Assembly (NCBI GenBank): GCA_040954595.2
Contig: CM082591.2
Location: 3,348,001-3,412,000, forward strand
Length of the DNA stretch: 64,000 nt
Direction: 5' to 3'
Origin: Balanoglossus misakiensis
Lineage: Eukaryota > Hemichordata
In this document: positions 1 through 13,083 of the stretch, one piece after another
How the letters are laid out: every line of letters begins with the position of its first letter
Position numbering within the stretch: the first letter of the stretch is position 1
The notes under the pieces: model-generated
Told to the model about the DNA's origin: nothing
Databases searched by the model: none
Seen by the model: only the letters and a program-made list of their open reading frames with translations
Position numbers and translations under genes: made by a program

Positions 1-680
1 CTTTGACGACTAAATATTTATTTTGAGTCCACAAAAATGCAGTTTCGCGCCCTTTATTTTACAAAATTTTCTAATGTGGGAGGGGGACACCCCCTCCCAC
101 ACCCACCCCCTCCATTCATCAACACCTTTCAATCATTGACTGGTTTATCTAGTGTCCCAGGTCAGGGGACTTGCCCCCACCCCATGATAACTTTGAGCGG
201 CGACGGTTAAATTTGTCCTCCCCAACATACTGGTCGTTGAGTTAATTTGCTTTTGCCGGGTTCATTAAAATGCAGCTTTGAGCTCTGTATTTTATAAAAT
301 TTTCTTACGTGGGAGGGGGACACCCCCTCCCAAACCCACCCCCTTCCATTCTCGGTTTACAATGTCTCCCAACACAGAATACAAAATACTTAAAAAATAA
401 AAACAATGTTCAGTTTTAAACCCACTGATGAGAGGAAACATCAATTTCAAATTATTTTCATGGGAGCGCTGTTTTTCTTTTTTACAAGATATTACATAGA
501 TAGGTGATGTGTTTTGCTGTGTGAAAGAAAATAGGGGGGGATATGAAAATTTTAGCAGTTCGGAAGGGGGGTATTTGAAAATATTTCGGGTTGTTGAGGG
601 GGGCATGTGAAAATTAACGGTAAAAAAAATTGAATTCTCCCGCCCCCCCCTCCAGAGGTGTTTGTGAATGCAGCCTAACC
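1..680. repeat. transposon-derived repeat at window edge
   Basis: Two related segments (about 35-125 and 265-350) share an AT-rich stretch followed by a GGGAGGGGGACACCCCCTCCC palindrome-like block. The stretch from about 240 to 678 is a reverse-complement relative of 52029-52461, ending in a GCAGCC/GGCTGC terminus next to an AACACCTCTGG-type motif. It holds no credible gene. The short open frame on the minus strand here is repeat sequence. The element probably continues to the left of the window. Confidence 0.75.
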
Positions 681-2522
681 TTCGTCTTTATAAAGTCAGT
701 CTGACCATCTGTAGTGTTTGGGTAAATTTTCATTTGAATTATTAAATATTTTTTCTGTGTGTAAGTTTCTTGTTGTACGTTCAAATGAAAAATGTATCAT
801 ATATTTCCAAATCATTTTTCCCACAAGTTATTTTTTAAATTTAATGTCAGCCTACAATACCCTGTTGTTTGTTATTCAGAATTTACAAAATCAGCTAATA
901 TATGACCCCCTTGTTTTTGTTGTCAGCTTTTTGGTATTTGATGAGCACTAGAACTAAACCTGTATAGCTTCATAGCATCTGTGAGTTCTAATGTATTTAT
1001 TTGATGCTTAATTTATCCGAGGAAATATAGATGACCTTTAAAGCTACGTTGTGCGAGATCTGATTTTTAGGTCCCATTTGGTATATGTATCTATACTGTG
1101 GGGATCTTTACGGTTGAGTCTAAGTCTGTCTGTATGTCTGTGTGTGTCAGTCTGTATGTGTTTGCTACAGACACCTTCACACTATACCTTAAATTCTGAC
1201 ATCCTGTCGATAGTTGTAAATTACAGCTACAAAAGTTACGATCCAACTACAATCTGCTCTAGAGTTGGCCTATTTCTCCTTTGCTTCTCCTTTCATTGCT
1301 GTTGAGAAAATGACAGCTAAATTTTAATCCAGTGGTTACAAAATGAACAGTGCAATTATTCTAGATTTGAACAACAGGTTTATTTTAAAATATCCATGGA
1401 ACAGAAAATGGAGAATTTACAATGCAGTTTGTACATAAGTTTGGAAATGTTTGTCGTCAAATATTTGACTGCGGTTAGAGGGCGCTCTACCTCAGCAATA
1501 AAAGAAAGAAATGTCTTACAAGTGGTATGAGGGCGCTAGCACAGTGCATGTCCCTTTCATGTCTCTGCTCGTTTTGTGAAAATTGAGGCTTGCAAAAAAT
1601 TTCACCAGTAAAAAAATAACTGCTTCAGGAATGAATGATTTTCAGCTTAAAATTGCATCAGCACGGACACTACTAGAATTAGTGGCATAGACGCATGACA
1701 AATCAGGAAAAGGAAGTTGGTCTTGTATGAATATTGACGGCCTGCAGTGTTTGTACTCTCCATGGTAACCGAATCAACAGGAACATTTAACACAAATAAC
1801 TTTCAAGTGTATAAATCTAAAATCTAACAAAGCAAAAAAAAAATCTATCTAGTCTTTTAACATAAATAAAAGTGATTTAAGTCCAGTACATCGCGCACTC
1901 ACACACCAAATCTGATGGCAAAATCTCACAATGAAAGCTCTTTGGGCTTGAAGGAACAGATTCAGTAAAAAAAAGTGGAGTGTGATCATTTTAATGATAA
2001 AGACACAAGTTTAACAATACAGAGATAGTGCAGATGTAAAAAAAAGTGACTACGTTGAAAACCGACAATTGAAAAAAATCTGTCATTCAAACTAAGCAAC
2101 AGAGACTGGCTGTCTTAAATACGAGTAACAGTGAAACGTTCTGACTGACTGCCCTAAGTAGCTGTAAAAAGTCTGTGGCAGTCTTTCTATTCATTTTTAT
2201 TTTTAATTTTAATTTAAAGGGGGAAAGTCATTCAACATGTGAAAACCTGTCTACAGTGAAGAGTATTCCCAACCCCATCATCAAAAATTACAGTTTGCAA
2301 ACTACGAAATGATCTCGGTTCCAAACCTTGTTCAATTCAGACAGGTTTCACTGTATTTAAATCTTAAAAAAACAACAGCCCCGGACAAGTACTTGATAGA
2401 CATGTTTTTTTTCTTCATATGTCAACCCTTCCACCCCCATTTCCCTGTGTATGGGTCCAACCTTACCATATGACAACAATGGGTTTTTGGACTGAACCAT
2501 GGCGGTGAAAGGGTTAAAAGCT
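681..2522 (-). other. API5 3' UTR and flanking non-coding DNA
   Basis: No coding exon is seen here. The part nearest the API5 stop is its 3' UTR. A minus-strand AATAAA (plus TTTATT near 1379-1384) is a plausible polyadenylation signal, giving a UTR of about 1.1 kb. Positions 681-1370 would then be intergenic and contain nothing recognisable. Confidence 0.45.
2424..2517 (-). mobile_element. CCCTTTCACC MITE, copy 1
   Basis: Inverted ends AACCCTTCCACC and GGTGAAAGGGTT with the family core (ACCATATGACAACAATGGG, GGACTGAACCATGG). It ends 6 bp from the API5 stop codon. Confidence 0.85.
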
Positions 2523-5500
2523 TTAATATCTTCCTCTGCTGCCTCCCCTCCAGCCACCGCGACCTCTGCCCCGATTGCGACCGCCGCCGCCACCACGCCA
2601 CGCACCACGACGATTTCCACCACCTGCAATGGAATCAGTTAATAACTGTTACCTTTGAACCTTGACCCCTTGGTGACCTATGACATCACAAGGGTTCACT
2701 ACAAAAGACAAGAATTTGTATTAATTCGGCTACATTTTCTGTAAATTTCCTTTCAAGAAAAAAAAAATAATTTAAGCATAGTTCCATTATCATGAAAATA
2801 TTGAAGCCTTCCCTCCCCCCATTTCCCGATATGAAGGTCCAGCATTGCTATTGAAAACCATGGAGTCGGACCGAACCATTGTGGTGGAAGGGTGAGAAAA
2901 ACAGCCCCATCTCTACTTACTGAAGCCTGAACCGTAATCCGCATCACCAAATGTGGGAGCGGCCCCGGCCTTGGTACTGAATTTCCCACCGGGCGGCTGG
3001 TACATCTGTCGCGGCCCCCTCTGTTTGCCGGGCGTTGGTTTCTTTGAGGGCGTGGAATCTTCGAATGTGATCGGTGTTATGCCGGGTCGTTTTGTCCTGC
3101 ATGCAAAATAGATTTCACGTTAAATCGCGATCAAAATGATTCAGAGTGGCTGTCAGATAAAAATAAAGTGAACAGAAATTACTTCGATAAATGTTATACC
3201 AACTTACGCTGTTTGTTCTGGAGGTGTTTGCCTTTGTACTGGTTTCCATGACAATGTAATGACGCTTTTGTATGATGGAGGATTGTGGAAAAGATCCTGC
3301 AAATTATAAGAATGAAATGATTAGCATTAATTAAATAATACAGAAGTTATAAATATTTATATCACATTACGCATCATCTTTAACAAGGTTATTCATATCT
3401 TCGCACTGTTGCAATCTCCACTTACTTTGATCAGTGTGTTGATGTTGGATGTAATTTTCAGAGCAATGACTTTGATTTTGTTTTCTTCCGACTTGAGGTC
3501 TTCTCCTGTCTTGCCCTGCACGGCCAGTCGCAACTGTTTCATGTACATCTGACAGCCCCGAGCAAAATACTGCAACCTGTAATACGGGGCATCCGAAACA
3601 GTATTGATTAAACTTGATTTGCTAGTAGTTAAAATACAGTAGAACCCATCTGTACCGGTCATAACATTTTAAAGGGTGTATTGTCCTACACGAAGAAGAC
3701 TGCCAAGTTTTAGCTTATCGGAAAGGAAATTTATATTTCCAGGTCAAATGTGCAAAGTTCCTCCCACCTTATCCTGAAATCTTTGAGTCTCTCAGCATTT
3801 TCCTCGGCAGTCAAAAAGTCGTTGTGCTTCTTCGCAAGTTGGTGGAATGAAAACATGAGGCACTCGACATATGAAAACTGTAGCTTGGGTTCTTCGCTCG
3901 TCGGTTGGTCATTTTCGCCGTCTTCCCCTTCTGGAGGCACTGGCATGTATTCCTGTTGGAAGATGGACGGGATTTTACGACAAAAATTAATAAGCATGCC
4001 TCTTCGAAATTCAAGAAATTGTTTCTTAATCTTCAGGATAACAAGGAAATTTCACTTTTTCTTCACAATCAGAGCACCTTTGAAGTCACGGCCCCAACGG
4101 CAGTAAATGCTACTTTGTTTGTTTACAAGTTACCGTAATGACACAGCAGAAGACTGCTGGTACTTACAAGAAGTTTGTCGAAGACTTTCTCGATGCAGCT
4201 GTTGTCCTGACTGTCTCCCGTGAAGCTGCACAGTTCAGCAAATAATCTGAGCATCTCAAGTTGGATGTCGCTGTTGTCCTCTGATGGATTCACCAGTGAC
4301 GACAGTTTGGGCACGACGTGTAGACACATGTAGCTGACAAATCTGGTGGAGGCAACATTTTTCTGAAAGAAATAGGAGAACAGTGTACATCAGGTCCAAC
4401 ACAACGAGTCTCTATCAGAGGCGAGTTTCATTGCAAATATATGGTGCTTTTTGTATGATAATTATTTTCAAAAAATTCACAAAAATTTTCAATAAAATGA
4501 GATACTTACTGAGAAAAAGGGTAGTGCTTGTCGTACACACTGCATCAACCTGTCAACACTGTCTGATTCAACTGGCTGAACAAATGAAGAAAAAAAAATA
4601 TTTAGCGAAAAATGTGACTAAATGAAGCTCAACTGAAACATCTGAGTAATGGAGGAGCAATGAGAAGTAAAATGTAGTGCTCAAGACCGCAAAATTGCGG
4701 CCAATGTCAGTATAAGACAGTTGATGAAGTATCAACATACCTGAAACTCTGATTCAAGATCCGCTTGCTCTACTACGATGTCAACAAGTTGCTGTCTGCC
4801 CGTCACAGTCTGCATGCTGGCCAGACCCGACAGAATCTTCATGAACGCTACAAACTCGTCCCCCGTCACGTCACTTAAAACCTAAAACACGGACAATTTC
4901 AGCCTATAAGAACAGCTTCTATTTGCATTTTAATATATGCAAATGTTATGTACATATTAATGTATGCAAATGAGGCCTACAAAGATACACCAATCACTGT
5001 TATGTATATGTATGTAAATGTATGATATTACAGAAAAATAATGTTGGTTTGCTATTACACTGTCTATTTTCCAGAATTCTACAGGAGTGATTTAAAATTC
5101 CAGGACTTATTTCATGTACATGTCTGTGAAAACTCACCTCTTTTGTTTTCTGAAGGAGGTAGTCTTCTACATCTTTGCTAAACGTCTCGGCTGGCAGTGC
5201 TTTCATTTTGGTACTCATAAATTTGATTGCTTTTTCTCGGACTGTTTCATCTCCGGATAAAATTTGTGAAAATAACCCACCTAGAGTTCCTATAAAGTAT
5301 AAAAACGATTAAAATGAATCAGATATTATTAAGAAAATAAGTTTGGTAAAGTTAGGTTGGACATGCTTGAATGGTCAGGGGGTTAACCACCAATACTTTA
5401 CCTTTGGCATCCAGTTTGAACAACGTGAGTAGTGATGTCATCACTATGCTGAGTTCTGCTGAATCTTCTGTTTGTAGTAACTGTGCCAAGACGTCGGCGA

Positions 5501-6286
5501 TTCTGGGAATGTTTTCCAGCGATCCTTTGCACAAGTTGGGCAGTTCCTTGATGGCCTGTCTTCGGATCTGGTGAGGAAGATAAGATTCTGTGAATCACTT
5601 CTATATACACCATGGAAAGTTGGGATAGGTAGCCAATCATAGATTTTCACTTGGATGGCCAAGCAAAACATGTGCCACCACATGGTCAATCACTGTAGTA
5701 CAAACTTACCGAGACATCCTCATCTTCACAAAGATCCAACTGTCCATCTATGGCTTGTTCAGATAAGCTTGAAAAATACTTGAAAAACCGGGGAATAAAC
5801 TGGGCTGCCAGTCTCTTCTCATTGGTTCCGCCTTTCACAGCACTGAGTATGGACAAGTACTCCTTCGCATGCTGTCAAGGTGAATATTTAGAGAATAATT
5901 TGCACATGTACAAAGCCCGATGTTTGAGAACTACGCCCTCATTTGTTTCATGTGAATATGATTTCGGACAGGAAAAGGGTCTTGCATGTGATCTTTGAGA
6001 AGGAAGGTTTTGCGAACTAAACTTTCTTCCAACACATACAGTACATTTGTTGCTTGAAGTCGAGCGTGATTCGGTATTCAGTTTAATTTTCTACAGTCCG
6101 CAAGCCGTAGTCACGGCCATTCTCCGCCACGTTCGAGTGGACATGTGTGTGTACATCATGTTTTTCAGCGTTTTTCAACCAGGCTTGAGCAAACAAAAAT
6201 TCTTCGATCAGACCTACCTCGCCTGCTTTGTCCTTGGCGTCAGCCAGTACACCGAAGTCTTTGTAAAGTTGTTCGACTGTTGCCAT
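2523..6286 (-). CDS. API5: apoptosis inhibitor 5 (API5/AAC-11)
   Basis: Twelve exons join to 1653 nt (550 residues; human about 524): 6286-6218, 5871-5710, 5567-5402, 5289-5138, 4881-4741, 4575-4510, 4362-4168, 3952-3768, 3576-3426, 3296-3208, 3096-2921, 2623-2523. The start MATVEQLYKDFGVLAD matches the family N-terminus. Following exons carry family blocks such as GGTNEKRLAAQFIP, QLLQTEDSAE, EEPKLQFSYVECL and GKTGEDLKSEENKIKVIALK. The first two thirds form the HEAT/ARM-like helical solenoid. The last two exons encode a basic Lys/Pro stretch and an RG-rich tail (GGGNRRGAWRGGGG) ending SRGRY, typical of nuclear API5. API5 is a nuclear protein reported to suppress E2F1- and caspase-linked apoptosis. 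All introns are GT-AG. A small inverted-repeat element abuts the stop codon. Confidence 0.96.
2800..2895 (-). mobile_element. CCCTTTCACC MITE, copy 2 (diverged)
   Basis: Recognisable by CCCCCATTTCCC, AGGTCCAGC and GAACCATTGTGGTGGAAGGGT. It lies in the last API5 intron. Confidence 0.7.
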
Positions 6287-8368
6287 GGTATTGGTGAATG
6301 TTACCACCACGAACTGTAAACAATAAACGACGAAAGCGATCAAATGTTCCTTCGGATTTTCACGCTGCCAGCTCCAAAGCGTCGGCCATTAGTGAAGCTG
6401 CGTATTGTCATTCAAACTCGCGTAGTTGTGCGCAAGTGGGCCACACAACTTCCTGTTTTGTTACTCGCACACTGCACTTTATAACATTTTCCCCCGACAA
6501 TTTTTGTTCTTCATAATAATACAGTTTTCCTGTGTACCATATTTTCGTTTGCCACACCCAGTAACAACTGTGCATACACATGCTTTTCATAAAAACAGAT
6601 TCTAGAAAACACAGTGACTCACATGGTATAAATTTTGAATATATTTTTGTTTAATTTTCACATCCATGATGTTCTAGTTCATATACACATCGGTGTAATT
6701 TAGTTGAAACACCAAAAAGCTTGATAACGAATGAAACCGGCACATTTGAACAAGAAATCAAAACATTTAAACCAGTAAATGTACACATCAAAATGAAAAA
6801 CAAATTAGTTTTAAAGTAATGAACCAATAATTAAAACAATCTGAACCACAGACTCCGACTGAGAAATACCAAAATAAAATTCAAACAATGTTCCTTTAAA
6901 TCGTCATGGTAGCTCGACTACTAAATATAATGTATACATATGTTGCCATGACAACATATTTGCATTGATAATGAGTGAAACAGACAATGATTATAAATGC
7001 ACCGAACAGGTAATTGATACATTGAATGTCATAATAATAGTACATTGTTTTCTACGATTCTAAAAGAAGATAGACCATTAATCTACAATTCTAAAAGATA
7101 GACCATTAATCTACAATTCTAAAAGATAGACCATTAAATCTATGTGAGAGAGACAGCCATTGTGTAGTTACCACGGAAATATATATTTTTCTCGCAAATT
7201 TACAAGCATATCTTTACTGTTGAACACACTTCCCTTTAATACACAACATAGCCCTCAATCAAACGTATATATGTAACAAAATATCTGAGGAAGCAATGTT
7301 CATAGTAGTCTAGAATCCAGCCGTGTGTTCTCCGCTTGTTAGTTTTGGAGCCAAGCGGACAAAAAACGGCTGGGCACTAGACTATGTTCACAGGTGCAGA
7401 ATAGAAAATGTTTGGAAGAGTCTTTGAAATAGACATTGGAGTGTATATAATCATGATCACATTTTAAGCCAAACTGCTCCAACATTTTAGTCAAGTAGCA
7501 CCCAAGTTGATAAGGTAGTGGCCACATTTAGTACCAGAGAACCTGCTTGAAGGTTGAGGGTAACTACAGTGGCTATACTGACAGTGGTTAGTTCACAAGT
7601 TGATGATAAACGCCTAAGAAGTCAGGTGAAAACACAGGTGTCACTGGATAAAATACAGCATAGTACAAAAACTAAAGTCTAACATTTCAGGAGTTGTATT
7701 ATAGCAGCATTTCAACAAATTACATTTCAGACATTTGGTAAAGGAAATCATACAAGAAAAAAACTTTTCACGACAAACAATCGTCAGTCAGCCATGGCGC
7801 CAGTTTCAAGCAATAATTGCTACAAAATATTCATTTTTATAGTCTATTGAATAAAAAAATCCCCTTTTCCAAAGGTTAAATTTTGTAAAATTCTCAAGTC
7901 ATATGGGTTAAATTTTTGATCACAAATTCTTAGATGCAGTCTTAAACATCACCTCCTCGATTTGACTGTTAGTAGAGAAAGGATGTCAGATGTTTACTGT
8001 TTCTGTGCGCAAATGTTTAGAATTTCAGTTACAGCATTTTTGACCGTGGTACAGAGTAAAAGACGCCACAAAGAAAAGCCCTTGATTAAAAATTTGGAAG
8101 TCAAACCAGTGACAACTTTTCTCGTAACTGTCATCATGTCTACCCTGTCAAAAATCTTATCCCCAATGCTGTACTTCACAGAAAAAAGTCCATAAAAGAA
8201 AAAAAGTTTAATTTAAAGGTTCAATTTTAGTAGATAGATACAGAAGTAAATTACCAAATTCATGTACACAATTGAAATACCTCTTTTTCTCCACATAAAA
8301 ACAATTTTACAATCTGTTTAAAAGACTTTTAAAAGATTTTTTTCATGTTTGTGTTTTGATGAAAAATC
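6287..8368 (-). other. API5 promoter side and CHPT1-like 3' UTR
   Basis: The CHPT1-like gene upstream is in the same orientation as API5, so this interval must hold its 3' UTR and the API5 promoter. It is AT-rich with no exon-like reading frame. A minus-strand ATTAAA near 6651 could end a long 3' UTR, but this is weak evidence. A three-copy tandem repeat lies at 7052-7138. Confidence 0.4.
7052..7138. repeat. 29-bp tandem repeat, three copies
   Basis: The unit TCTAAAAGATAGACCATTAA plus an ATCTACAAT linker occurs three times in direct tandem. The first copy carries an extra GAA. It lies in non-coding DNA downstream of the phosphotransferase gene. Confidence 0.9.
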
Positions 8369-11300
8369 TTACTCTTTACTCGACGTAGATGCCCGCTGCT
8401 TCGCAGTTTGAGACCGAGTCATAATTTTGTGTTCAGTGGACGGGGTTTTTGTTTTTGTAATGTCAAAACAGTAGATTCCTAGATGATCGCAGATTTGTCC
8501 ACATACCAACGTCGCGTATCTCAGCAAATCCACTGTTGAAATTATCTGTGGGCAAAAGAAGAAAGCATGGTGACATAGTGTTTCTTTAAATAATTATATA
8601 ATACTCCTCTTTTGGCACCTTTTGTGAAAATTTCAAGAAAATAACAATATTATAACACTGTTTTCTCAAAATTCTATATATAAGGCTATGGAATGCGATA
8701 ACCATACACTGTATATGGCCCGGTAATCTTCCACCATTTAACTCTCCATACTCACCAAAGCTATCCACAGCAGATAGTATTCATTGACAGGTGTCTCAAA
8801 ATACTGGTTTAAAAACAATAAGGCAGGACCAATCATAATGGTGTCTAGATAATTCATTTCACTTTTCGTCATGTGCGCAACCTGTCAATCAAAGATAATT
8901 GAGACATAAAAAATTGAAAATATCATTTTCACTAGTTCAAAATTCGAACCATAGTTACGGCTGCCTACTGGCCATGTAGTAAACAGTTGCCATGGGAACA
9001 CACAAACTTCAAAGAAACAACCATACATACCACAAGTTTGTTGGTGACCTTGGCTGCCACCATGCCGAAGGTCAGGAGGTACACACACGGATGATTTTCA
9101 TAGACACGGCTAGGAGATTTCAGCATGATTATCACTTCCAATAGTAAGACAGTCCCTACATGCATGACTGGTGAGATGACACTGGTACCCTGATGAAAGA
9201 ATACACAACATAACAATTGTTACATTGGCATGTAATATTTAAGCAATAAAACACCCCCAGCCATGGTATACCACGAGATTTTGACCAGTTCACGACATAT
9301 ACGCACGAGCGATAGCGAGTGCGTATATGGAGTTGAACTGGTCAAAATCGAGTGGTATACCATGGCTGGGGGTGTTTTATTGCTATTATATTATGCCAGT
9401 ATATTGAAACTTTGCATAAAACATTTTAAAAAGGCATTTTCTTTGACTATGATATATGACTGTGGTATATGGCTAATATATCACGGTCACGTGTCGTGTC
9501 TCGACCAATCAAATAGCGTGATTTACACCATCAATATACTGGTATAATATAATATTGGTTATTTGCCAGGAGATACACCTTGGCAAATAATAATTTGCTA
9601 TATTTTTGGATATTATGTGGTGTTCACTTCTATGTGAATATCCCTGCTTGAGTGTGATTAATGGCAGTTGCAAATGACCATAAATACATTTGCAAACCAT
9701 TCTGTAGAATTCTCTTAATATAGAAGTGTGTCATTGTCTGTCTGTCTGTCTCTATGTGTATGTCTATCTGTTTCTGTCTGTCTGTCTGTCCATTTGTTGT
9801 AGCACACATTTTATACTCACAGCCACTGTGGATCCATTTTTTCCAATACCGCCAACAAATATAGTACTAAAGTACAACACACAGGCAAAGATTGCAGCCG
9901 CGCTCGAAAACACTACAACCATATGCTTAAACTCCAACCCTAGAACCGGCACCTGAAAGAACAACAAACGACACGGTCGAGCAAAGAAATTTACAATTTT
10001 GTTTCCAAAAAAGTACAAGGCGTTGTTTCTGCAATCATTTCTACTGTGCGTTAGTATGCTTTATTAATTTAATTCACATTTCTAACCCTAGTAAAGAGCC
10101 CGCATTACATGAAGAAGGATGGATACAACAGAAGATTGGATTGGATTAGACTAGCTGACTGTGAGGACAAGCTGGCTTGATCAACCAATCAGGAGGCAGC
10201 TTTCGCATGATCCTGATACATGTATATCTCTCTCTCCCCCTTCAGTGCAGTCAGACTTACTTGGTGTGAGATGAGAGTATGATTGAAACTTATAGGCATG
10301 GGTATCTGTGGGAGAAATACAACAAGAGAAACGAGACAGTGACATCACAGAGACAGGGGGAGGGGGTCATGCATACACTAACAAACAAAGAGATAGGGGG
10401 TGTCATAGATTCTTGTTGGATGAAAAGGATGTGACCGCCTAGGCTGAGACAAATTATCAGGATAGGGACCACCTGGGTAATTGGATTTTCAACACCCAAA
10501 CAGGATGCGACTGCCTAGACTAATGAAATCTCTCCAGCACTGCAGAAGCAGTTTGTCACCTTCCAGGCCAATGAATTTGGTAAAGAAATATCTCGAGTCA
10601 AAGGGGTGGAAATGACCATGGTGCTAGGGTGCTTCTTTCAATGTTCAACTCAAATGAACTGATGTACAAATATCAGACAAAACTACCAAAATCTTTTGAC
10701 TTCATTCCATGTTTTGTTCAACTAGCTTGTATTCTCATCCCTTGTTTTGTTAAATTAGCTCACATTTTTGGCAGAAAGAGGTTAAAAAATACATTAATTA
10801 ACATACAGATGCAAGAGTGCCAGAGCTAACCGTGCAAGCTTGAGACAGGGCCACACATGATAAGAGAGCTTTTTATATACCATAAAGATATTAAGAGATT
10901 TCCATTCAAATTAGTCCCACAAGTACACCATCAATGTTCAAGAAACAAGACAGTTTTGAATGTATGAAATGGGTTTCAGAGACAGAATAGATTAGCACAG
11001 CGCCCAATTTGGCAAGGAGTGAGTCAAGTGGCTGATATGTGATCACAGAGGTTGTTTGTCATTTCTGTCTTTCACACAGTCTGTCTCCACTATTGTACAG
11101 AGTCAGTTATGAAAGAAAATCCAGGGATTCCCCCCCCCCCATAATTTGACATGGCAACAACCTTGTATAATAAAGTTTTCAAAAACAGATGGCAATAGAA
11201 CAGTGTCAAGCAAACAGCCGTGCAGTGCAAACAGCGAGTGAGGCAATTGCACACAAAAGCATTTCTGGCAATGACATCTGAACTGCTCATGTCTGAACTG

Positions 11301-13083
11301 CTCATGTGCGACACCCACTTCATATTGTCGGAGTCACCTTGAGGGGCACACTGCCTACAGTCGTTCTATCAGAGGTGGGGGTACAAACCACCCTCCTCAA
11401 ATGAAACGACTGCAAGTTACAGTCCACAAATTACCTTAACAGCCCAAAACCATGGTCCAATCAATCCTGAGATGGCGAAAATCGTAATGACGCAGAATTG
11501 TGCCTCCGTCACATCAAATCTGTGGAAGAGAACAGAATGTGTCGGTCATGCAAAGGTGTGGCTGGATTTTCTTGCAAATGTCATGACATTCGGGACTGTA
11601 TGTAATTTCACCCCAGTTCCTTTTACAGAGGTCCAACTTTACCATAGAAAACAATGGATTTGGAACAAACCATGGTGGTGAAAGGGTATACAGTGTACTT
11701 ACTTTCCAAAGCGCAGGGTTCCGGAGACGTAGGCCTGCCAGTGTGCTGCATAGAAGAGAAAATTACCGACACAGCAAATGTAGATGAAACAGCCGGGATA
11801 TTCTCCAAGCTGTAAAGCACATCCAGTAGCTATGCCGACAAAAACTGAAAGAGAAAGAAAATCATGTCGTAATTATTTTAGTTTCGGTTTCATTATATTC
11901 TGTTCAGGATACTTGTAGCTGTATGCAACAGTGATGAATTGGGATGCATTTGAAATCAGTTGAAGTATAAACCCTTTCACCCCCAGTTCCCTAATTAGAG
12001 GTCCAACCTTACCATAACAATTGGTTTGGACTGAACCATTGTGGTGGAAGGGTTAAGATTGTCACCCGAACGCCTTGTTTGCCTGTACTGTATATCTATA
12101 CATGTACAACTAATTCTATGTATGTGGAGACCTCACCTGTTGAGATGGAATCACACCCGTGATCAAACAGCTCCCCCAGAGGTGAACTACTGTTTGTGCG
12201 CCTGGCTTGTTTGCCGTCAATGGCATCCAAGGCTTGGTACAGAAATAAACCCATGGCACAAATTATATACACCCATCTTGGAGCCTGAAAGAAAGATGTC
12301 CAGTTTTTAAAAACAAAACATCGACAGAATCAGAGATTCATCGATAGACCTGAAATCAAAAGAATCTTGATTGCATTAAAAAGATGCGCATGAAAACATT
12401 TTGGGGGGAGTGGCTGCAATATGATGCAATTGAAAACAAAATGAATAGTGTTTTATGTTTGATTCAGGTAATGTCAAAAACAAACTCCCACTTTTTTAAA
12501 TACAAAAATAGAAACATACAGAAATTTTGAAATTATAATGAGATTATGCAAATTTACAAATAGGACCATACATACATCATTTGCATACAAGGTCACATTA
12601 CTCATTGTTCCGGCTACACATTATTATTGTGACAATACTGTTTAAAATGTGAAAGTATTATATGTTCAGAGTAAACAGCGTACTTTTTATTTTTCATGAG
12701 CAAGATACTACAGTACGAACGTGGGAGAATCAATAAACCGGCTGTTACCATATACAATAGTACTACATGGACACTAGATTAGGCCCTATCGCTCTACCAT
12801 ACGCGCTATGAAACCTGACTCAAACACAATCGGGTACAAAGTTCACAAATCTTACCTCTTCTGTGGCTGTCGGACAGTATAAAAATAAAATCAGCGCTGT
12901 TATTACATTGGTGAAAAGACCGGCCGTTGTGATTAAGTTCGGGGCGATAGACTCGGGGATCTGTTCAACAAGCCACCGCCAGAAAATCTGCATCACGGGC
13001 TCCATTATCGAGGATCCCTGCGAGCTGTATTTGTGCTCCGACAGCTTTCTCAGCTGCACCGTGGATAGGATTTCACCCGACAT
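8369..13083 (-). CDS. CHPT1: choline/ethanolamine phosphotransferase (CHPT1/CEPT1 type)
   Basis: Nine exons join to 1242 nt (413 residues): 13083-12856, 12284-12137, 11844-11703, 11519-11435, 10305-10261, 9952-9821, 9189-9031, 8881-8756, 8545-8369. The enzyme transfers phosphocholine or phosphoethanolamine from the CDP-alcohol to diacylglycerol, the last Kennedy-pathway step, in ER/Golgi membranes. The CDP-alcohol phosphotransferase signature DG-x2-AR-x8-G-x3-D-x3-D is complete at about residues 99-121 ([19 protein letters not shown] then HGCD). Other family blocks are [17 protein letters not shown] and FLNQYF, and there are several hydrophobic segments. The start [20 protein letters not shown] aligns with the vertebrate N-terminus. 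Sequence alone does not separate CHPT1 from CEPT1, so the symbol is provisional. It shares a head-to-head promoter interval with the EPSTI1-like gene. Confidence 0.95.
9243..9383. repeat. long palindrome in phosphotransferase intron
   Basis: Two arms of about 60 bp, nearly perfect inverted copies (each containing CACCCCCAGCCATGGTATACC or its complement), flank a short centre GAGCGATAGCGA. It lies in the intron between the exons ending at 9821 and starting at 9189. It looks like a foldback or MITE-type element. Confidence 0.92.
9384..9594. repeat. second inverted-repeat element plus adjacent hairpin
   Basis: TATTATATTATGCCAGTATA near 9384-9405 reappears inverted as TATACTGGTATAATATAATA near 9535-9554, giving a roughly 170-bp element. 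Immediately after it, TTATTTGCCA (from about 9558) and TGGCAAATAA (to about 9591) form a further hairpin with a short loop. Confidence 0.8.
9735..9791. repeat. TCTG-rich microsatellite
   Basis: Interrupted (TCTG)n tract, 30 bp from the end of the exon at 9952-9821, in the phosphotransferase intron. Confidence 0.9.
11605..11688 (-). mobile_element. CCCTTTCACC MITE, copy 3
   Basis: TTTCACCCCAGTTCC, AGAGGTCCAACTTTACCATA and CCATGGTGGTGAAAGGGT. It abuts the donor side of the phosphotransferase exon 11844-11703. Confidence 0.85.
11969..12057 (-). mobile_element. CCCTTTCACC MITE, copy 4
   Basis: Complete copy with ends AACCCTTTCACC and GGTGGAAGGGTT and the core AGAGGTCCAACCTTACCATA. It lies in a phosphotransferase intron. 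Confidence 0.88.

Noticed and set aside
1051-1305. Small plus-strand open frame rich in Ser, Leu and Cys
   Set aside because: It is produced by TCTG/TGTG-type simple sequence and has no homology or splice context.
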